Part shown: one piece after another, positions 8,453 to 14,513 of the stretch
Position numbering within the stretch: position 1 is the stretch's first letter
Layout: each line of letters starts with the position of its first letter
Assembly (NCBI GenBank): GCA_041657585.1
Contig: JBBABP010000027.1
Location: 1 to 14,513 of the forward strand
Direction of reading: 5' to 3'
Length of the DNA stretch: 14,513 bases
From: JBBABP01 sp041657585
GTDB lineage: Bacteria; Patescibacteriota; Gracilibacteria; Absconditabacterales; Absconditicoccaceae
The notes under the pieces: generated by a model
Seen by the model: the letters and a program-made list of their open reading frames with translations, nothing else
Databases searched by the model: none
What the model was told of the DNA's origin: nothing
Position numbers and translations under genes: made by a program

Positions 8453-9487
8453 ATGCAAATTTTAGAAAATTTTAATTTACTAAACTTCAATACTTTTCAC
8501 GTAAACGCAAAAGCAAAATATTTTGTACAAATTTTTTCTGAGGAAGAATTATTTCAATTAATTCAAACTGATATTTTTTCTCAGAATAAATTTTTTATTT
8601 TGGGATGATGAGCAAATGTTTTATTCACTCAAGATTTTGATTGATTAGTTATCAAGATTTCTATCCCATGAAAAGAAATTATACAAAACAACAAAAATCA
8701 GATTTTTATCAAAGCTTGAGCAGGGGAGGATACAAACGAATTTATTTTACGATGTTTGGAAAATAATTTTGCGTGATTGGAAAATTTAATTTCTATTCCA
8801 GGGCAAATTTGAACTACAGCAGTTCAAAATATTTGAGCTTATGGCTCTGAAATTAGAAATTTTATTTATGAAGTTCAGTGATTAAATTTACTAACATGAA
8901 AAATCGAAACGTTAACTAATTCTCAATGTGTTTTTTCTTATCGTGATAGTATTTTTAAACATGAATTGAAAGATAATTTTATTATTACTTACGTAACATT
9001 TCAATTACAAACATTTAATTCCGACTATAAACTTAATTTAAACTACAAAGATATTCAACAAAAAATTTCTGACCAAAAATTAAATCCAGACGAACTTGCA
9101 ATCAAAGATTTGGCAAACATAATTATTGATATTAGAAAAAATAAACTTCCAGATTGGACAAAAATTTGAACTGCCTGAAGCTTTTTCAAAAATCCAATTA
9201 TTTCTTCCAAAGAATTTGATAAACTTCAAATAGATTATCCTGAATTAATTTCATTTCCATATTATGATTCGAGTCAGATTAAACTTTCCTCAGGGCAGTT
9301 GATAGAAATGGCATGACTAAAATGATTAAAAAAATGAGAAATCTGAACATATCCAAATCACGCATTAGTGCTTGTTAATTATGGTAATTGAACTGGGCAA
9401 GAAATTGTAAATTTCGCTGACAATATAATAGATCAAGTAAAAAATAAATTCAATATTATTTTGGAGCCAGAAGTTATTTATGTGTAA
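8453..9487 (+). CDS. murB: UDP-N-acetylenolpyruvoylglucosamine reductase MurB (type I)
   Basis: MurB uses FAD and NADPH to reduce UDP-GlcNAc-enolpyruvate to UDP-MurNAc, the second committed step of peptidoglycan synthesis in the cytoplasm. The 344-residue product matches type I MurB such as the E. coli enzyme (about 342). The FAD-binding part holds FILGGGANVLF (48-58), IPGQIGTTAVQNIGAYGSEI (115-134) and YRDSIFK (163-169, catalytic Arg164). The C-terminal part holds GTAGSFFKNP (239-248, proton-donor Ser243) and LEPEV (337-341, catalytic Glu). I count about 17 TGA among 24 glycine codons, including two of GGGAN. ATG 8453 follows a near-consensus promoter without a Shine-Dalgarno sequence. A bidirectional terminator lies downstream, so the gene is probably transcribed alone. 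Confidence 0.96.
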
Positions 9488-9600
9488 AATAAAGTTACAA
9501 AGTTTCAAAGGCTACAAAGGGTACAAACCCGCCTGTCGGTTAGACTGGGTTTGCAAAAAAGAATAGGAATAGTTTTCATCCCCTCCTTGATAAAGGAGGG
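9488..9600. repeat. TACAAAG word tract and two GC hairpins after murB
   Basis: Repeats of (T/G)TACAAA and CAAAG(G/T) run from 9490 to 9528. A hairpin follows with arms CAAACCC (9524-9530) and GGGTTTG (9547-9553), then a perfect 8-bp hairpin CCCTCCTT (9581-9588), loop GATA, AAGGAGGG (9593-9600). The second resembles CCCTCC palindromes scattered through many bacterial genomes. Confidence 0.7.
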
Positions 9601-9620
9601 TTAGGGTGGATTTGTTAATA

Positions 9621-9651
9621 AAAAAACCCCCCGCATTTACGGGGTGTTTTT
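9621..9651. terminator. Bidirectional rho-independent terminator between murB and the pilin gene
   Basis: A GC stem (CCCCG around a short AT loop with CGGGG) is flanked by A-run on the left and T-run on the right. It therefore works for murB on the plus strand and for the pilin gene on the minus strand, which converge here. Confidence 0.85.
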
Positions 9652-9679
9652 ATTTACGAAATTTACGTAATTATTTTTT

Positions 9680-10243
9680 CTATTGAATAGATATATATCT
9701 CAAGTTACTAATGCTATTAGCTACGCAAGTTCAATTGGTATTTGTTGCATCAGCGATCTTTGAGTCTATAGTAATATCTGTACAAAGTTGTAATAATTCA
9801 TAAGAAGCCGGATATCATGCATTTGGCAAAACATAATTTGCTCATCCGATTGTTTCAACTCAAGCAATAATAATTGCGGCACCAGAAGCTTGACTATTTT
9901 TTGTAAGAAACTTATAAGCAAATTGTCATGGAGTAGTACATCAATCATTGGCAGTTAATATTTTATTCCTCTGTGGATCTGTTGGTATAGAATTTAACCC
10001 AGCAGAAGTTAATTCTCAAGAGATAGTTGATATACATCATCAATTTCAAGGGAATTGTCAGTGATCTATTTGATAAGACACAAAGGCAGTTGATATTTGT
10101 TGAATATCGGCTTTTCTTGCCGTATCATTTGCTCTTCACGTTACTCACATCAATCTAGGAATAAGTGCTGCAGCCAAAATTCATATAATTACAATAACTA
10201 TAAGCATTTCTATCAAGGTAAATCATTTTTTTGATTTGTGCAT
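9680..10243 (-). CDS. Type IV pilin / pseudopilin with class III signal
   Basis: The 187-residue product begins MHKSKKG followed by FTLIEMLIVIVIIGILAAAL. A prepilin peptidase would cut after Gly7 (a TGA codon), leaving N-terminal Phe and the Glu at mature position 5 needed for assembly. Residues 8-30 form the hydrophobic helix; a globular domain follows with four cysteines (CIST, GCTT, LCTD, TCVA), possibly two disulfides. Type IV pili are used for attachment, twitching or DNA uptake. No other pilus genes are in the window, so whether it is a major or minor subunit is open. An AT-rich box (TATATA) sits about 5-12 bases before the ATG on the minus strand with no Shine-Dalgarno sequence, so a very short leader is possible. 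Confidence 0.94.
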
Positions 10244-10261
10244 TTTATATATAAAAAATTA

Positions 10262-10284
10262 AAATAGCCCTTTAATGGGTATTT
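10262..10284 (-). terminator. Probable terminator of tRNA-Lys
   Basis: On the minus strand an AATACCC / GGG(C)TATT stem with a 6-base loop is followed by TTAATTTTTT. It lies between tRNA-Lys and the pilin ATG, both on the minus strand. It would separate the two transcripts. Confidence 0.5.
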
Positions 10285-10334
10285 AATATAAATAAAGAAT
10301 TAAATTACAAAATCAAGTTAAAATTTTTTTCATG

Positions 10335-10408
10335 TAGGCGCGCTGGGATTCGAACCCAGGACCTTATCCTTAAGAGGGATCTGCTCTAACCAACTGAGCT
10401 ACGCACCC
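10335..10408 (-). tRNA. tRNA-Lys (anticodon CTT)
   Basis: The 74-base gene folds as a full cloverleaf: acceptor stem GGGTGCG/CGCGCCT, D stem GCTC/GAGC, anticodon loop CTCTTAA with anticodon CTT (reads AAG), T stem CTGGG/CCCAG with TTCGAAT loop, discriminator A. The CCA end is not encoded (the next bases are CATG). The top anticodon-stem pair (27-43) is G-A, an unusual mismatch. A TTGATA box upstream is a possible -35, with only a weak -10. Confidence 0.95.
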
Positions 10409-10478
10409 ATAAATATTATGTAGGATATATAAAAATGTCCTATCAAAAAGCAATTAAAAATTTAATATCGCCTTTAGC

Positions 10479-10506
10479 TTGAAAATATATCGAAAAAACG
10501 TAGAAT
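10479..10506 (+). promoter_or_regulatory. Candidate promoter of the ndk-rpmE group
   Basis: TTGAAA (10479-10484) and TAGAAT (10501-10506) have 16-bp spacing, about 43 bases before the ndk ATG. It is a reasonable match in the only spacer that can drive these genes. Confidence 0.5.
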
Positions 10507-10549
10507 AAAAATCAGACTTTTAATTTTTTTTGTAAATAAACAAAATCAA

Positions 10550-11191
10550 ATGAGTGAATTACAGCAAACCTTAGTTGTTTTGAAGCCTGATACAATTGGG
10601 CGTTCAATTGTTGGAGAAATTATTTCTCGTTTTGAAAAAGTGTGATTGCATATAGTTGCAATGAAAATGACACGTCCTGATGAAAATTTTTTGCATCATC
10701 ATTATGAAACTATTGGCCAAATGATTTCAAGACGTTGACAAAAAGCTTTTGATATAACTATCAAATACCTTACAAAATTGCCAGTTATTGCAATTGTTTT
10801 GGAGTGAGTAGAAGCAGTAGAATATGTTCGTAAAATGGTTTGAACAACAGAACCAAAAGCTGCGATGCCTTGAACAATCAGATGAGATTATTCACATATG
10901 TCGTTTGCATACGCGAATACTCAGGATAGTTTTGTGGCAAATTTAGTTCACGCATCTTGAAATATAGATGAAGCAAAAGAAGAAATAAAACATCGATTCA
11001 AACAAGAAGAAATTTCCATTACACAGTCCATTTACACGTTAGAAATTACGAATTACAAATATTTTTATTTAATTAAATTATTATTATGAAAAAAGACATT
11101 CATGGAAGTTATTTCAAAAACGTTGAAGTTAATTGTATATGTGGGGCGACTTTCACAATCAATACAACAGTTCCTTGACCTATCAAAGTAG
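10550..11191 (+). CDS. ndk: Nucleoside diphosphate kinase, with a C-terminal extension overlapping rpmE
   Basis: NDK moves the gamma-phosphate between nucleoside triphosphates and diphosphates through a phospho-histidine. Visible sites are LVVLKPD (Lys12), HHHYE, EYVRKMVGTTEPKAAMPGTIRGD (91-113; several glycines are TGA) and NLVHAS with catalytic His134. A 15-residue insertion before the His (SHMSFAYANTQDSFV) matches longer archaeal-type NDKs. The enzyme fold should end near residue 155-165. In code 25 no TAA or TAG follows until 11191, giving 213 residues and a 106-bp overlap with rpmE in another frame. A TGA at 11087-11089 would give 179 residues and an ATGA junction with the rpmE start if it acted as a stop. 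Alternatives are an eroded stop or an indel. The family is certain; the end is not. Confidence 0.9.
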
Positions 11192-11319
11192 AAACATGTT
11201 ATCAATGTCATCCAATTTACAACAAAGATAAAGTAATCAAAAAAGTTGTTAAAGGTAGAATGGAAAAGTTTTTGGAAAAACAAAAAAAAATTGCTACTAT
11301 CAAATGAAGCAAAAAATAA
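11086..11319 (+). CDS. rpmE: 50S ribosomal protein bL31
   Basis: bL31 bridges the large subunit and the small-subunit head. The 77-residue product begins MKKDIH, then has C17-I-C19 and C38-Y-Q-C41-H-P, the four-cysteine zinc-binding type of bL31, followed by the GRMEKF motif typical of the family. Two glycines are TGA, including one in the VPGPIKV strand. ATG 11086 is fixed by the invariant N-terminus. The gene starts inside the open ndk frame and is probably co-transcribed with it. Confidence 0.96.
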
Positions 11320-11354
11320 TTTTTTTATAATTAGATTATTTTTCGTGGTGCAAG

Positions 11355-11372
11355 ATATTTCTTCAGAAATAT
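11355..11372 (+). terminator. AT-rich hairpin after rpmE, possible weak terminator
   Basis: ATATTTC and GAAATAT pair perfectly around the loop TTCA and are followed by TTTAAATT. The stem is weak, and it lies 20-40 bases before the next start, so it could also be a leader structure. Confidence 0.35.
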
Positions 11373-11394
11373 TTTAAATTCAAGCTGTCTTATT

Positions 11395-12027
11395 ATGATA
11401 AGAAAACAGATAGCAAAAAAATATATAAATGTTGATGATATACATCATGTCATTTGACATAGCTCAAGTATTTTTATTGCAATAATAACAAAAAATATTA
11501 TTTTTTTATGAGTTTTGTATATCTTATTTTTTGTTCTTTCAAAATATGTTACCTGGCAATATTTCGCTTGGATGTTCTGAATATTTGGCATAGCATTATT
11601 TGTTAAATTTATTATAGATTTTTTTAATTTATATTTGGATTCATTAATTTTATCTTCAAATTGAATTACATTATTTTTGCGAGAATGACTTTTGGAATAT
11701 AAAACAGATTTTTTCGAACGATGAAGAATAGAAACAGTTTCTCATACTCAAAATGATCTACGAAATAAAATTTTCATTAAATGAGATTTGCTTATCAAAC
11801 TTGAACATTGAATTCAATTTCCATTTGAAAATGTTTCAAACCCCAAAAAACAAATCTCCAAAATTCTTAAACTCAAAGATTCTCATTTATTAAAAAATAA
11901 AGAAGAAAAAAAAGATTTAAACGTTGCTAACAATGAGCAAATGTCAATTTTAGCAGAAGCACTTTCTGAAGTTGTAAAAGAATATTTGGATAAAAATTGA
12001 AATAAAAATCCTGATGATGGCATTTAG
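11395..12027 (+). CDS. Membrane protein with two helices and a bacterial PH-like domain
   Basis: I do not recognise a named family. The 210-residue product has two hydrophobic helices (about 33-53 and 55-88) and then a beta-rich segment of about 70 residues (GITLFLREGLLEYKT to FPFENVSNPKKQISKIL). The layout resembles bacterial PH (bPH/DUF304-type) membrane proteins, where a PH-like fold sits after paired helices. The tail (165-205) is charged and probably helical. About seven TGA codons encode glycine. It begins 75 bp after rpmE, and its role is unknown. A start at ATG 11395 fits because the helices follow a short basic N-terminus (MIRKQIAKKY). Confidence 0.75.
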
Positions 12028-12041
12028 TCTTTGGTCTTTAG

Positions 12042-12080
12042 CCGATAGTCCCCGCCAAATAAAAAGGTGGGCAAGTTTAG
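12042..12080. repeat. Fourth, dispersed copy of the 39-bp hairpin repeat
   Basis: It matches the units at 6261-6377 at about 34 of 39 positions and keeps CCCCGCC and the GTGGG arm. As at the first site, TAGTC-type heptads adjoin it. It follows the membrane protein gene. Confidence 0.85.
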
Positions 12081-12161
12081 TCTATAGTTATTTCCAATTT
12101 TTTAATCTTTTAATTTTTTAATTTTTTAGTCTTTTAATCTTTTAATCTTTTAATTATTAGT
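12081..12161. repeat. TTTTAATC-type short tandem repeat tract
   Basis: TTTTAATC, TTTTAATT and TTTTAGTC units of 7-8 bp fill the space up to the next ATG. No promoter, Shine-Dalgarno sequence or reading frame is evident in it. Confidence 0.7.
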
Positions 12162-13094
12162 ATGTTACTAAACAAAATTATCAAAGTAGCCAAAGACATT
12201 AAATCAATTAAAATTCAATGAGCTACAAATATTGCAAAAAGTGCTTTCAATATTTTGAAAGAAGAAATATCTATTCAAAAATTTAAAGATAAATCAGATT
12301 TTTTTCAATTTTTCAATAAATCAATAAACTTATTACAGTCTGCAAGACCAACAGAGCCATTGTTATTTAATTGAATGAAATATATATTTGCTGAAGTGCA
12401 AAAAAATAAAAATCAGAATTTAAATATTTTGCAACCAAAAACATTGAAAGTGATTGATGATTTTATTAATTTATTACACAAAGCTAATGAATCATCTTTG
12501 AAAAATAGTAAAAATATAATTAAAAATTGAGATAGTATATTAACTCATTGTCATTCAAGTTCAGTTATGAAAATTTTTCAACAAGCAAAAAAAAAGTGAC
12601 TAAAATTTCAAGTTTACAACACAGAAACAAGGCCACTTTTTCAATGAAGATTAACTTCTAAAGACTTGCTGTCTTTCTGAATACCGACCACAATGATCGT
12701 TGATTTAGAGGCATCATTTTTAATTAGCCATGAAAGTTGAAAACATTTAAAAATTGATAAAATTATAATCTGATGTGATGCAATTGGTATGAGTTGAAGA
12801 TTTATAAACAAGGTTTGAAGTTTTGGTATAGCTATGGCAGCACACTATTGCAAAGTGCCATTATATGTTTCTTGTAATCTGCTAAAAGTTGATGTTTCGG
12901 ATCATATTCCAGTAGAAAAACGTTGATTCAAAGAAATTTGGAAAGATGCACCAAATAAGTTGAAAATACTTAATTTTGCATTTGATCTAATCCCTGCAGA
13001 ATTTGTTACTGGTTGATATATCACAGAATTTGGAATTATAAAGCCAAAAGATATAAAAAAAATAGTACAAAAAAAATATCCACGAATGAAATAA
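12162..13094 (+). CDS. Ribose-1,5-bisphosphate isomerase / eIF2B-alpha-like sugar isomerase
   Basis: The closest known role is conversion of ribose-1,5-bisphosphate to ribulose-1,5-bisphosphate, the middle step of AMP salvage through AMP phosphorylase and RuBisCO. The 310-residue product has the family order: IQGATNIAKSA (18-28), SARPTEPLL (60-68), THCHSS (128-133), TETRPLFQGRLTSKDLLSFG (154-173), IIIGCDAI (201-208), NKVGSFGIAMAAHY (216-229), VPLYV, and FDLIPAEFVTGGYITEFG near the end. Cys130 and Asp206 fit the catalytic pair reported for the archaeal enzyme. Methylthioribose-1-phosphate isomerase (MtnA, about 350 residues) and eIF2B-like regulators are relatives and cannot be fully excluded. 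AMP phosphorylase and RuBisCO genes are not in the window. The start ATG 12162 follows a repeat tract with no Shine-Dalgarno sequence. Confidence 0.8.
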
Positions 13095-13162
13095 ACGCAT
13101 AAAATTTAAGTCAGACATATTAAGTTATTTATTCTTTAAAAGTAAAGTTAATTTATTTATTT

Positions 13163-13192
13163 AAATTGGCTTTTTTTGTTCAATTTTTTTTT
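13163..13192 (+). terminator. Weak AT-rich terminator after the isomerase gene
   Basis: AAATTG and CAATTT can pair around a T-rich loop and are followed by a long T-run. The stem is short and AT-only apart from one G-C pair, so termination would be inefficient. Confidence 0.3.
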
Positions 13193-13203
13193 TTGAATAT
13201 AAT
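13176..13203 (+). promoter_or_regulatory. Candidate promoter of the leucine-rich-repeat protein gene
   Basis: TTGTTC (13176-13181) and a perfect TATAAT (13198-13203) are separated by 16 bp, about 55 bases before the ATG. A T-rich stretch lies between them. Its overlap with the terminator-like hairpin means only one call may hold. Confidence 0.45.
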
Positions 13204-13257
13204 TATTAAGTCAAATTACTAACTAAGATTATATTTAAAAAATTTTGATGAAAATTT

Positions 13258-14513
13258 ATGTGAAAAATATTTAATGAAAAATTAATAAAATTATTTAAAA
13301 AAATATTAATCAGATTTTGATTTTTTTGATTTTTTTTATATAATAAAAGTATTCCTCATATCAAAAAACATTCTTCGCATACTATTAAGCATTTAAATAA
13401 ACATAAGCATCATTATATTATATGATTATTTTGATCTTATGCTTTATTCAAAATATTTGTTTTGTTATTTTGATTTATATGAAGTGCGTCTATTATACAA
13501 AATCATACAAATGCATGGTTTGTAGATTTAACATGATCTTGCTCTGGTGTTACGCAAATTCCTATAAGTGAATGTATAATTTTGCATGATTTTTATAATA
13601 AAATGAATTGAGATAATTGGACATGAATTACAACTGCTTGGATAGATACATGAAATATTTGTTGATCTTGGGAAGGAATATCTTGTAGCTGAACACATGT
13701 CTCAAATATAAATCTTCCAAATAATAATGTAATTTGAGTTTTGCCTAATTCCTTACGGGATTTGTCATGATTAACTTGATTAAATATTTGAAACAACAAT
13801 ATACCCTTGTGACAATGAAGATTTGTGTTGGCTGTAGAATGATCAACAGTTTTGGAATGGAAAGAAAATCCAAATCCAAATCCTAACAAAAGATGAAAAA
13901 TTATATTTATAGATTTAGCAGACAATAATTCATTTTATTTTACTCCTATCATAACAGGTTATACAAATCCTCAAATTACAGGTTTTAATGATCCTAATGA
14001 AATTATTATAAATAATAATGATATGTTTATTACTTATAATTGGCAATATGGTGATTGTTCTGCTCAACGTAATTGAAGTGATGCAAATCATGCTATCCTT
14101 ACTTGATGTAACGGCACATGAATTGATAATAGACCATGAGCAATTGCAAAATTTACTAATGTAAAAATAAATAAAGATAGTTGAACAATTAATTATGACA
14201 AATTAGAAATTATTCCACTTGCTTTAATTTCATGATGAGTATATAGTGGGAATTTATCTAGTCCACATTGAACATCAAAATATAGTTGATATTTATATAT
14301 AACATATAGAAGACAATCTATAATTACAAGAGTGCCTTTAGATGGCAATCTTACTGGTCAATATTTTAATTATCAAACGACATTTGGCTCTATTCTTTCT
14401 GGTTCAGACATATCTATTGCTTATAGTTGAAGATTTTATATTTCAATTCAATCTGCCAATTGGAAATGAAAAATAGTTTCTTTGCGTTTACCAAATTTTG
14501 ATGATCCCCAAAC
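13258..14513 (+). CDS. Leucine-rich-repeat surface protein (C-terminus missing)
   Basis: The frame is open for 418 codons with TGA as glycine and runs off the window. Residues 1-52 are basic and His-rich (KHLNKHKHHY), then a hydrophobic helix (53-80) suggests membrane anchoring or export. Residues 101-180 resemble the N-terminal cap and first repeat of plant-type leucine-rich-repeat proteins: CIILHDFYNKMNGDNW, CGSWEGISCSGTHV (135-148), INLPNNNVIGVLPNSLRDLS and GLTGLNIGNN. Only one or two repeats are present. The part after residue 185 is beta-rich, Asn/Tyr/Ser-rich and unassigned, with an NPNPNPN stretch at 204-210. Extracellular binding is likely by analogy; the target is unknown. ATG 13258 is the only start codon between the stop at 13207 and the hydrophobic helix. 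No Shine-Dalgarno sequence is visible. Confidence 0.85.

Noticed and set aside
4087..9487. Pseudogenes full of TGA stops
   Set aside because: TGA sits on conserved glycines and no TAA or TAG interrupts the frames; recoding explains the pattern.
13593..13925. Minus-strand frame of 110 codons
   Set aside because: It lies opposite the leucine-rich-repeat protein, whose frame is much longer and has recognisable motifs.

Overview
The window comes from an AT-rich bacterium that reads UGA as glycine (genetic code 25). This points to the candidate phyla Absconditabacteria (SR1) or Gracilibacteria. Read with the standard code, almost every gene looks broken. Read with TGA = Gly, eleven long reading frames open. 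TGA then falls on the glycines each family requires: the SufC Walker A and signature loops, MurB GGGAN, RlmH GGPYG, NDK PGTIRGD, and the pilin GF cleavage site. No start codon has an obvious Shine-Dalgarno sequence. I lean towards Absconditabacteria because of the ribose-1,5-bisphosphate isomerase-like gene, but Gracilibacteria cannot be excluded.

Layout. Positions 1-3050 (minus) hold a very large, incomplete surface protein built from asparagine-rich beta-helix coils, a cysteine-rich repeat array and a duplicated domain. rlmH lies upstream of it on the same strand (3210-3653). After a non-coding spacer, a plus-strand group carries sufC, a DUF167 gene and a membrane-anchored MoxR AAA+ ATPase (4087-6260). 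A 39-bp hairpin repeat in three tandem copies follows. Next come a KefB-like cation/proton antiporter with an RCK domain (minus, 6475-8187), murB with its own promoter (plus, 8453-9487), a bidirectional terminator, a type IV pilin (minus, 9680-10243) and tRNA-Lys(CTT) (minus). From 10550 to the right edge all genes are on the plus strand: ndk, rpmE, a two-helix membrane protein with a PH-like domain, a ribose-1,5-bisphosphate isomerase/eIF2B-like enzyme, and an incomplete leucine-rich-repeat surface protein.

The genes are mostly housekeeping (ribosome maturation, Fe-S assembly, cell wall, nucleotide balance) mixed with cell-surface functions (pilin and two large anchored proteins). The two surface proteins share a His-rich N-terminus followed by one hydrophobic helix, which may be a lineage-specific export or anchoring signal. 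The isomerase hints at the archaeal-type AMP salvage route through RuBisCO; its partner genes are not in the window.

Most intergenic spacers carry two kinds of structure: degenerate tandem repeats with a period near 7 bp, and GC-rich hairpins that stand out from the AT-rich background. These and the modular surface protein are the least explained parts of the window. I see no CRISPR array, transposase or phage gene.
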